From assembly GCF_025947145.1 (NCBI RefSeq), contig NZ_CP109999.1:1860001-1924000 (forward strand): a stretch of 64,000 nt of DNA. The letters run 5' to 3'. The position numbers were made by a program, and so were the translations under genes. This DNA comes from Flavobacterium sp. N1994 (GTDB lineage: Bacteria; Bacteroidota; Bacteroidia; Flavobacteriales; Flavobacteriaceae). Shown here in pieces: positions 36,435 through 43,260 of the stretch; the first letter of the stretch is position 1, and the number at the start of each line of letters is the position of its first letter. The notes under the pieces were generated by a model, which saw nothing but the letters and a program-made list of their open reading frames with translations, ran no database searches and was not told the origin of the DNA.

Positions 36435-37157
36435 ATGTTTCGGCATAAAGGGAGTCGGCGAACATTTTCTCACAATTTGCGATTAGCATCTACTTTATCG
36501 TTTATTGCTGGGATTGTTAATATTGCTGGTGTATTGTCTGTTAGCACATTAACCACAAATGTCACGGGGCATTTCGCTTTTTTTGCCGAACAAATTTCAC
36601 TGAAGAATTATTCCAAAGCGCTTACTTTTATTGTCTTTATTTTTTTCTTTTTGGCGGGTGCTTTTGTTTCAAATTTTTTAGTTGAGATTGTATCTATAAA
36701 GAAACCAAGAATAGCTCATGCCGTTCCGATGTTTTTGGAAGTAATACTGCTTTGTGCGGTTGGCTTATCTCAAAACTATAATCCCGAATGTGTTGCTTAC
36801 ACTTTGCTTTTTGCCATGGGTTTACAAAATGCTTTGGTGACAAAAATTTCTCAGTCAACAGTAAGAACCACACACTTAACTGGCTTATTCACTGATTTAG
36901 GGATTGAGCTTTCCCAATTGTTCTTTTATAAAAAACCTATTGAGTTAAAGCGTTTGTCTGTTAGCATTTCGTTGAGACTTTCTATTATTTTGTTTTTCTT
37001 TATTGGAGGGGTTTTAGGGGGCTTATTTTACAAAACCTACGAATTAAAAATATTGCTTTTTGCAGCATTTGTACTCGTAATAGCCTTGGTTTTTGATAAT
37101 ATCGTGGTGTATTATCATATGACCAAAAGAAAAATAAAATCCAGTTTTAAAAACTAG
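36435..37157 (+). CDS. DUF1275 (YoaK-like) membrane protein
   Basis: 240 residues with six to seven hydrophobic helices and the DUF1275 markers FIAGIVNIAGVLSVSTLTTNVTGH and GLQNALVTKISQSTVRTTHLTG. Function of the family is unknown. It overlaps the convergent aat gene by 11 bp. Confidence 0.88.
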   Translation: MFRHKGSRRTFSHNLRLASTLSFIAGIVNIAGVLSVSTLTTNVTGHFAFFAEQISLKNYSKALTFIVFIFFFLAGAFVSNFLVEIVSIKKPRIAHAVPMFLEVILLCAVGLSQNYNPECVAYTLLFAMGLQNALVTKISQSTVRTTHLTGLFTDLGIELSQLFFYKKPIELKRLSVSISLRLSIILFFFIGGVLGGLFYKTYELKILLFAAFVLVIALVFDNIVVYYHMTKRKIKSSFKN

Positions 37158-37797
37158 ATTTTTCCGATTTTAAAACTTTCATAAACGTTTCTCTCGAAAT
37201 CTCAAATGCCCCTAATTTTTCCAAATGATCATTATGAACTTGACAATCCAATAGTTTATAATTGTTGTTTTTTAAATGTTCTATAAGTGTGACAAAAGCT
37301 ATTTTACTGGCATTAGAAACTATTGAAAACATACTTTCCCCACAAAAAATGTGTCCTAAATCAACGCCATATAATCCGCCGACTAATTCCTCATTTTGCC
37401 ATACTTCGACTGATTTAGCAATACCCATTTCGTGAAGCTTGGTATAAGAATCGACAAAATCATCAGAAAGCCACGTTCCATCTTGACCTGGACGCTCAAT
37501 TTGCTGGCAACCTAAAATTACATCCTTAAAATTCTGATTGAAAGTAACTTTAAATTTATTCTGATTAAGGAGATTCCGAATACTTTTAGAAACCTTGTAT
37601 AACTGCGGTGCAACTACCATTCTTTCTGGAGGAGCCCACCAAAGTATGGGTTCGTCTTCATTAAACCAAGGAAAAATTCCATCACGATAAGCCAATAACA
37701 AGCGCTCAACCGACAAATCGCCTCCAATAGCAAGAATTCCTTCGTAGGAAGCTTCATCAACAGGAGGAAAATAGAGTTCTTTGGATAGAAAATACAT
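37147..37797 (-). CDS. aat: Leucyl/phenylalanyl-tRNA-protein transferase
   Basis: Transfers Leu or Phe to N-terminal Arg/Lys of proteins for the N-degron pathway. 216 residues from the ATG at 37797 (MYFLSKELYFPPVDEAS). A start at 37857 would add a hydrophobic stretch encoded by simple-sequence DNA and overlap a terminator hairpin. Motifs are GGDLSVERLLLAYRDGIFPWF and WWAPPERMV, with GGLYGVDLGHIFCGESMFS as the aminoacyl-binding core. Complete. Confidence 0.95.
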   Translation of the reverse strand: MYFLSKELYFPPVDEASYEGILAIGGDLSVERLLLAYRDGIFPWFNEDEPILWWAPPERMVVAPQLYKVSKSIRNLLNQNKFKVTFNQNFKDVILGCQQIERPGQDGTWLSDDFVDSYTKLHEMGIAKSVEVWQNEELVGGLYGVDLGHIFCGESMFSIVSNASKIAFVTLIEHLKNNNYKLLDCQVHNDHLEKLGAFEISRETFMKVLKSEKSSF

Positions 37798-37846
37798 ATT
37801 TAGAAAATAGAGAAAAGAAGCAAGAGAAAAGAAAAAGGATTTAAAT

Positions 37847-37883
37847 GAAAAAACCATCCCTACAATTACTGTTAGAATGGTCT
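37847..37883 (-). terminator. Terminator-like hairpin after the DUF3127 gene
   Basis: ACCAT/ATGGT stem with a long loop, followed on the minus strand by TTTTTT. Weak. Confidence 0.4.
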
Positions 37884-37910
37884 TTGTTCTTTCTTCTTTA
37901 CTCTTTCTTC

Positions 37911-38285
37911 TTAAAAAGGTAAATCGTCGTGTTCTTCTTCGTTGAAGTTGGTTGCTGGAGCAAATGCTTCTGCTGGTGGCATTGGAGCCATTCCTGCTGC
38001 TGGAGCTTCTGCTTGTAATTTTTCAATTCTCCAACCTTGAATATCGTTGAAATATTTGGTTTCTCCTTGTGGGTTTACCCATTCTCTTCCTCTCAAATTG
38101 ATGGCTACTTTTACCGCATCCCCTACATTATAATTGTTCAACAAATCACATTTGTCTTGGACAAAGTTGATGCTGATAAATTGCGGATATTGCTCTTCTG
38201 TAGCCACAACCAATTCTCTTTTTCTAAAGCTAGCACTCACTTGTTGCTCAGCATTTACCACCTTAATTTTCCCGGTAACTTCCAT
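37911..38285 (-). CDS. DUF3127 protein with an SSB-like C-terminal tip
   Basis: 124 residues from the ATG at 38285; the family starts MEVTGKIK. The first 90 residues are an OB-like beta barrel (SASFRKRELVVATEEQYPQFISINFVQ then VGDAVKVAINLRGREWVNP). A Pro/Ala linker leads to an acidic end EEEHDDLPF, almost identical in type to the DDDIPF tip by which SSB recruits repair proteins. A role in DNA or RNA binding is therefore likely, but is inference. It lies 2 bp after the flavin reductase gene and is probably co-transcribed. Confidence 0.85.
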   Translation of the reverse strand: MEVTGKIKVVNAEQQVSASFRKRELVVATEEQYPQFISINFVQDKCDLLNNYNVGDAVKVAINLRGREWVNPQGETKYFNDIQGWRIEKLQAEAPAAGMAPMPPAEAFAPATNFNEEEHDDLPF

Positions 38286-38287
38286 AA

Positions 38288-39163
38288 TTATTGTTTTGCT
38301 AAAAGCACTTTCCAAGCAGAGAGTGCGTCATTATTATTTAAATATTCTTTTGCTTTTTGGTGAATTTTCTTTTCATCATCCGAACTCAAAACTCCTTTAA
38401 CAGCAAAATTTTGTTGTACAAATATAGTAATTTCTTCTTGTGTTGGCAATGCTTCAACATTTCCTAATTTACCTAAATCATTCCCGTCAAAAACAGGACT
38501 TTTTTTGACAAAATCAGGAACTGAATCTACTCCAATTCCCAGAGTTGTCAATGGTTTTTCGACTTCAAACAGCCCTTGATTAGAACGCGAATACCAATTC
38601 CCTCCTAAACGAGAAACTAAATCAATTTTATTTTGGTCAATCCTATTTTGAGCATCTAGGACCTTTTCATTGATGTGAATTTTAATCACTTCGCAGATAA
38701 TTAAATTTCCAGCTCCTCCTTGATTTCCCAAGGCTATAATTTCATTGACTTTGCATTCCATTTGTACCGGACTTTCGGCAACACGATAAGGTTTTACCAT
38801 ATCCGAATGAAGCATCGTCAATCCCGATTTTACAAACTCATTTACTCCATCAGGATATTCCGTACTCGACAAAGAAGCTTGTTGTACAATATCGTAATTT
38901 ACCACATTGATTACGACTTCTTTTGTGGTTTCACAATTTTCTAGTGTATGTTTTGTAGTGTTATTTCTAACGCGTCGTGCTGGAGAAAAAACCAATATTG
39001 GCGGATTAGAACTGAACACATTAAAAAAACTAAAGGGTGACAAATTAGGTTTCCCGTTTTTATCCATTGTACTGGCGAAAGCAATTGGTCTTGGGGCTAC
39101 AGCACTTTGCAAATATCCTTGTAATTCTGCTGGTGACAATGTATGTGGTTCGAAACTAAGCAT
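38288..39163 (-). CDS. Flavin reductase-like / FMN-binding split-barrel protein
   Basis: 291 residues. The FMN-binding split barrel occupies about 1-210 with VAPRPIAFASTMDKNGKPNLSPFSFFNVFSSNPP, typical of the flavin reductase-like family. The C-terminal 80 residues are a helical tail with QKAKEYLNNNDALSAWKVL. Substrate unknown. First gene of a pair with DUF3127. Confidence 0.88.
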   Translation of the reverse strand: MLSFEPHTLSPAELQGYLQSAVAPRPIAFASTMDKNGKPNLSPFSFFNVFSSNPPILVFSPARRVRNNTTKHTLENCETTKEVVINVVNYDIVQQASLSSTEYPDGVNEFVKSGLTMLHSDMVKPYRVAESPVQMECKVNEIIALGNQGGAGNLIICEVIKIHINEKVLDAQNRIDQNKIDLVSRLGGNWYSRSNQGLFEVEKPLTTLGIGVDSVPDFVKKSPVFDGNDLGKLGNVEALPTQEEITIFVQQNFAVKGVLSSDDEKKIHQKAKEYLNNNDALSAWKVLLAKQ

Positions 39164-39297
39164 GATATTTTATTTTTCCAAAAATACAATTTTAATTGAT
39201 TTTAGGAGCGGTTGGTTTGGGCATTCTTGCCATCCTTATTCCTGCTGTTCGCTTTTACATGGTAACCACTACCATCAGGACTAAAGAGGATTCTGTA

Positions 39298-39325
39298 TTG
39301 CTCTTTTCAAACTTTGGTAGTTTTG
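39298..39325 (+). promoter_or_regulatory. Promoter of the 39350 histidine kinase
   Basis: TTG (39298-39300), 17 bp, TAGTTTTG (39318-39325). Supports the ATG at 39350 rather than one at 39314 inside the promoter. Confidence 0.55.
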
Positions 39326-39349
39326 TCTATATTTATAAAAAATTTCACA

Positions 39350-40504
39350 ATGCAGTTTTCCGAAAAAAGAAATATCTCCCGTTGGATTATCATTATGACC
39401 TCATTCTTTATTGTGGTTTTGATTCTTTGGAATACCTATTCTTTTTTTCAAATTTTTAAAGACGAAGAACGTATTAAAATGGAAAATTGGGCCTTAGCTC
39501 AAAAAAAAATTAATAGCGCTGATCCCAATGCAGATGTTGATATGGAACTCCCTTTTCAAATTATTCGGGAACCTAATATTCCTATCATTGTAACTGAAAA
39601 AGATTCTATAATTAATACCAATAATATCGATCCCGATATTTTAAAAGATAAGGTTAAACTTTATGCTTTTTTGCAAAAATTAAAAAATCAAAATGAGCCG
39701 ATTGTGATGCGGATTTCTGAAAATCAGACGCATAATCTGTATTATGGCGATTCTTCTTTGCTCAACAAACTGAAATACTATCCTATTGCGTTGCTTTTGA
39801 TTATTTTTCTATTTGGCGCTGTTGTTTACAACTTCTACAAAAGCACCAAAATGGCCACTCAAAATAAGCTTTGGGCTGGAATGGCAAAGGAAACAGCACA
39901 TCAAATTGGCACACCTTTATCTTCCTTATTAGGTTGGCTCGAAATTATGAAAGCCGATAATGTGGATGAAACTACGGTGAGTGAGATTGAGAAAGACATT
40001 AATCGTTTACAGACCATTGCCGATAGATTTTCAAAAATTGGTTCAGAACCCATATTAGAACCTAAAGATATTATTGCTGAAACTGAGCAGTCGTTTGATT
40101 ATTTGAGATCGAGGTTTTCAAAACAAGTTACTTTTACTTTTGAAGCTCCAAAAGAACCTATCATGGTTTCACTCAATACGGCATTGCATAGTTGGACAAT
40201 AGAGAATTTAGTCAAAAATGCCATTGATGCGATGCGGGGAAAAGGCAGACTATTAATAGTAATTGAAAATGAAAATAATTTGGTAAAAATTATAGTGACA
40301 GATAGCGGTAAAGGCATCCCAAAAAAACAATTCAAACGTATTTTTGAACCTGGTTTTACTACCAAAAAAAGAGGTTGGGGATTAGGACTCTCTTTAACCA
40401 AAAGAATCGTTGAAGAATATCACAAAGGGAAAATAAAAGTGTTGAATTCCGAAGTTGGAAAAGGCACCACCATACAGGTTTCTTATAAAAAAATTAGTGG
40501 TTAA
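39350..40504 (+). CDS. Sensor histidine kinase (orphan)
   Basis: 384 residues from the ATG at 39350. Two membrane helices (about 12-32 and 146-166) flank an extracytoplasmic domain of about 110 residues. The H-box is AKETAHQIGTPLSSLLGWLE, in the NtrB/WalK-like HxxxTP style. The ATPase domain has ENLVKNAIDAM, VTDSGKGI and GWGLGLSLTKRIVEEYH. No response regulator gene adjoins, so it is an orphan in this window. Four-base convergent overlap with the transglutaminase gene. Confidence 0.9.
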   Translation: MQFSEKRNISRWIIIMTSFFIVVLILWNTYSFFQIFKDEERIKMENWALAQKKINSADPNADVDMELPFQIIREPNIPIIVTEKDSIINTNNIDPDILKDKVKLYAFLQKLKNQNEPIVMRISENQTHNLYYGDSSLLNKLKYYPIALLLIIFLFGAVVYNFYKSTKMATQNKLWAGMAKETAHQIGTPLSSLLGWLEIMKADNVDETTVSEIEKDINRLQTIADRFSKIGSEPILEPKDIIAETEQSFDYLRSRFSKQVTFTFEAPKEPIMVSLNTALHSWTIENLVKNAIDAMRGKGRLLIVIENENNLVKIIVTDSGKGIPKKQFKRIFEPGFTTKKRGWGLGLSLTKRIVEEYHKGKIKVLNSEVGKGTTIQVSYKKISG

Positions 40505-41652
40505 TTTTTGGTATTTATCATAATCTTTCTCCCTATAAGTCCTTTGCCCAGATACTCTGTTACAAATTTATCTTCTATCGCAACTTGAGTAAGAGCGTCT
40601 AAAATCAGTTTTTTTAAATTCGCTAAATTATTGATGTTTTGCTGACCAACAGCACCCACAGTATAAACCTCATCTCTACAAGTAACCAATTTATCCTTAA
40701 TGTCGGTTATCATTTTTTTGAGTATATCATCTGGTTGAGTAGGCTTGAATTTCTTGCTTTTAAAAATAAAAAAATCATTAAGAGAAGCAGCTGCTTCATT
40801 ATAATTGGCTGTAATTCCGTTTAGTTTTTCAATATTTTGATTTTGATTGTATACGGTGAACTCGTTTTTTTTATCCTTTAATTGTTCTGATATTAAATTA
40901 TTGAGCACTCCATTTTTTTCAATTCTCTTTGAAGCTTCAAAAGCCTTTTCACCATCGGGCAATTTTTCATACTTGTCGATTTCGGATGGGTAATCAAAAT
41001 TTATTTTAGGTTTTTTGGCATCTGACTTCCCACTAACAAACTCTTGATTAGTCAACGGAGCGTTTAGAAACTGCCATAAATAATCAAAAGGCATGTGCGA
41101 TGCAATCATCTTACTAGGCTCAACTTTAAAGTAAGTAGTATTGAATTTCTTCACAAATTTTTTCCCATCAACATAACCTGAGCCCCAAGTAGGATCGAAC
41201 ATATACCATTTTCCGTCTATAAATGAAGCACACCAAGCATGAGAAATAGTAGCGATAACTCCAAGTTGTTTAGTATATCCGCCAATGATATAGGTTTTAA
41301 TACCTGCTTTGTTAGCAATATCATTAAAGACTTCAGCATAATGAATACAAACCCCTTTTCTAGATTTTAATGTATTGGTGATTTTTACTTGTTGTGAATC
41401 CAAATAATTGGGTTCATACATATTAGGAACGTCATAAGAAATGTTGCTTGCTGTCCAATAATATACCGCTCTAATCTTTTCGTTTTCGGTTTTGAAATTG
41501 GCAGTGATATAACTTGCAATTTTGGAAGTTGTCGTAGTTAAGCTATCTGGTATTTTAGCAATGGTTTTGTCAATATTCAAATAACCCTCGCTAGTTTGCC
41601 CAATGGAAAACTGAGTTAGAAATAAAAATGAAAACACTAAAATGAGTCTCAT
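40501..41652 (-). CDS. Secreted transglutaminase-like protein
   Basis: 383 residues with a signal peptide (ILVFSFLFLTQFSIGQ). The transglutaminase-like core spans about 70-170. The catalytic triad is visible: Cys in SRKGVCIHYAEVFNDIANKAG, His in ISHAWCASFIDGKW, and Asp in FDPTWGSGYVDG. The C-terminal 200 residues are helical and unassigned. Such periplasmic transglutaminase-like proteins act as proteases or cross-linking enzymes; the substrate is unknown. Confidence 0.87.
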   Translation of the reverse strand: MRLILVFSFLFLTQFSIGQTSEGYLNIDKTIAKIPDSLTTTTSKIASYITANFKTENEKIRAVYYWTASNISYDVPNMYEPNYLDSQQVKITNTLKSRKGVCIHYAEVFNDIANKAGIKTYIIGGYTKQLGVIATISHAWCASFIDGKWYMFDPTWGSGYVDGKKFVKKFNTTYFKVEPSKMIASHMPFDYLWQFLNAPLTNQEFVSGKSDAKKPKINFDYPSEIDKYEKLPDGEKAFEASKRIEKNGVLNNLISEQLKDKKNEFTVYNQNQNIEKLNGITANYNEAAASLNDFFIFKSKKFKPTQPDDILKKMITDIKDKLVTCRDEVYTVGAVGQQNINNLANLKKLILDALTQVAIEDKFVTEYLGKGLIGRKIMINTKN

Positions 41653-41672
41653 ATAGCTAATTTGATACTATG

Positions 41673-41710
41673 AAAAAAACCTGCAAAATTATAGAACTTA
41701 GCAGGTTTCC
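41673..41710 (-). terminator. Terminator of greA-HIT
   Basis: AAACCTGC / GCAGGTTT stem with T-run on the minus strand, 25-60 bp after the HIT stop codon. Confidence 0.65.
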
Positions 41711-41731
41711 TATTTTGTAATTAAAATAAGG

Positions 41732-42121
41732 TTATAAATTACTTCGAATATCCGAAACTAACTTTTCGAATTCTTCTTGACTTAAAGCAACTTTTCTTTG
41801 AAAACGCATATCATCCATATCATGAAGTGGAATCAAGTGTACATGAACGTGAGGCACTTCAAGTCCAACTACCGCCACTCCTATTCGTTTGCATGGAACC
41901 GTTTTTTCAATGGCTTTGGCAATTTTTCGGGAGAATTTCATTAAGCCTAAATAAAGAGTTTCCTCCATATCAAAAATCTTATTGATTTCTTGTTTTGGAA
42001 TACAAAGTGCATGTCCTTTTGCATTCGGATTTACATCCAAAATGGCTATGAAATTATCATCCTCTGCTATCTTGTAGCAAGGAATTTCTCCAGCAATTAT
42101 TTTGGTAAAAATACTAGCCAT
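41732..42121 (-). CDS. HIT-family nucleotide-binding protein
   Basis: 129 residues, HINT-like. The histidine triad HVHVHLIPL (near 94-102) and the N-terminal IFTKIIAGEIPCYKIAEDD and GHALCIPKQEI are family markers. Likely a purine nucleoside phosphoramidase or similar hydrolase. It follows greA by one base and ends at a terminator. Confidence 0.95.
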   Translation of the reverse strand: MASIFTKIIAGEIPCYKIAEDDNFIAILDVNPNAKGHALCIPKQEINKIFDMEETLYLGLMKFSRKIAKAIEKTVPCKRIGVAVVGLEVPHVHVHLIPLHDMDDMRFQRKVALSQEEFEKLVSDIRSNL

Positions 42122-42122
42122 A

Positions 42123-42599
42123 TTAGTCTCTAGAAATCTCTAAAACTTCGAAGTTTAATTTTCCATTTGGAACAGTAATTTCAGCTATTTGCCCAACAGA
42201 TTTCCCTAATAATCCTTTCCCAATTGGAGAAGTAACAGAAATTTTTCCTGTTTTCAAATCTGCTTCGCTTTCAGCTACTAAGGTATATTTCATTTCCATT
42301 CCGTTTTGCTGATTTTTGATTTTAACATTAGATAAAACCAAAACTTTAGAAACATCAAGATGTGTTTCGTCAATCAATCTAGCATTGGAATGAATTTCTT
42401 CCAGTTTGGCGATTCTCATTTCAAGCATTCCTTGAGCTTCTTTTGCAGCATCATATTCTGCATTTTCAGACAAGTCTCCTTTATCTCTAGCTTCAGCAAT
42501 GGCTTGCGACGCTTTTGGTCTTTCTATACTTTTAAGTTGGTCTAATTCTTCTCTTAATTTTTTTAATCCTTCTGCTGTGTAATACGATACTGTGCTCAT
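42123..42599 (-). CDS. greA: Transcription elongation factor GreA
   Basis: 158 residues. The N-terminal coiled coil (about 8-75) has LKKLREELDQLKSIERPKAS and AEARDKGDLSENAEYDAAKE with the conserved acidic tip residues that enter the RNA polymerase secondary channel. The C-terminal FKBP-like domain ends GKLNFEVLEI. Rescues backtracked polymerase by transcript cleavage. First gene of greA-HIT, with a hairpin in its leader. Confidence 0.97.
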   Translation of the reverse strand: MSTVSYYTAEGLKKLREELDQLKSIERPKASQAIAEARDKGDLSENAEYDAAKEAQGMLEMRIAKLEEIHSNARLIDETHLDVSKVLVLSNVKIKNQQNGMEMKYTLVAESEADLKTGKISVTSPIGKGLLGKSVGQIAEITVPNGKLNFEVLEISRD

Positions 42600-42622
42600 G
42601 TTATCCTGTTTTATATAAATAG

Positions 42623-42662
42623 AAAAAATCCCATCGGAACGGGATTTCTTTTTGCAAAGATA
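42623..42662 (-). promoter_or_regulatory. greA promoter with a terminator-like hairpin at the transcript start
   Basis: On the minus strand the -7 element TATCTTTG (42655-42662) predicts initiation near 42650. The transcript would then start with stem AAATCCC, an 8-nt loop and GGGATTT (42626-42647), followed by T residues, 25 bp before the ATG. No -33 box is clear. Confidence 0.5.
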
Positions 42663-42704
42663 TTATTTTAATTTTATTTTAAATTTAATTACGTTTAGTA
42701 ACGC

Positions 42705-42731
42705 TTGTCAAAGTTAATTAAATTAAATTTG
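42705..42731 (+). promoter_or_regulatory. Promoter of the 42761 lipoprotein gene
   Basis: TTG (42705-42707) and TAAATTTG (42724-42731), 16 bp apart. Confidence 0.5.
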
Positions 42732-42760
42732 TTTCGCTATGTATTTCAAATAATTTTACT

Positions 42761-43228
42761 ATGAAATCGAAGATTCACGAACTCCCGAAAAACAAACTAC
42801 TACTTGTGAGTAAAAGGATTTTAATCTTGTTGGTGTTTTCTCCTTTTATCTTTTGTTGTGACGGAAGTAGGATTAATTACAACAATCCTAATATTCCAAA
42901 CTATCCCGTTAATTTACAACTGAATTTAAATCTGCCTCAATATAACAATCTTAAATTTCCAAGCAATCATATCGTTGATTATTCTCAAGGGGCTCGTGGA
43001 ATTGTGGTTTTTAATACGGGTAGTAGTTTTAACGCCTTTGATTTAGCTTGTCCGAATCAAACTTTTTCTAGTTGTACTTCTCCAATGAATATTAATGGTA
43101 TCGATGCAAAATGTGCTTGTGATAATGCCGTATATAGTCTATTCTCAGGACAAAGTCCAGGTAAGCAATATACCATGAAACCTTATCAGGTTGAAATAAG
43201 TGGTGATAATTTAATCATATACAATTAA
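42761..43228 (+). CDS. Lipoprotein with a degenerate Rieske-like domain
   Basis: 155 residues. The N-terminal hydrophobic segment ends PFIFCCDG, a likely lipobox. The mature part has a Rieske-like arrangement: FDLACPNQ, about 17 residues later CACDNAVYSLFSGQ, then a beta-strand tail. True Rieske sites are CxH...CxxH; here the histidines are Asn and Asp, so a 2Fe-2S cluster should not form. The remaining Cys pairs might make disulfides. No enzymatic partner is adjacent. Assignment to the fold is tentative. Confidence 0.6.
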   Translation: MKSKIHELPKNKLLLVSKRILILLVFSPFIFCCDGSRINYNNPNIPNYPVNLQLNLNLPQYNNLKFPSNHIVDYSQGARGIVVFNTGSSFNAFDLACPNQTFSSCTSPMNINGIDAKCACDNAVYSLFSGQSPGKQYTMKPYQVEISGDNLIIYN

Positions 43229-43258
43229 AAAAGGCCCAAAATATGGGCCTTTTTTTTA
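43227..43258. terminator. Bidirectional terminator (lipoprotein / TonB receptor)
   Basis: AAAAAAGGCCC, 8-nt loop, GGGCCTTTTTTTT. Confidence 0.85.
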
Positions 43259-43260
43259 TT

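Noticed and set aside
37798..37857. N-terminal extension of aat (MVFSFKSFFFSLASFLYFLN)
   Set aside because: Encoded by purine/pyrimidine-biased simple sequence and overlapping a terminator hairpin; the family starts MYFLSKELYF.
39196..39459. Plus-strand frame reading LGAVGLGILAILIPAVRFYMV and continuing into the histidine kinase gene
   Set aside because: It overlaps the kinase promoter and start in another frame, and its second half is a shadow of the kinase. At best the first 35 codons are a remnant.
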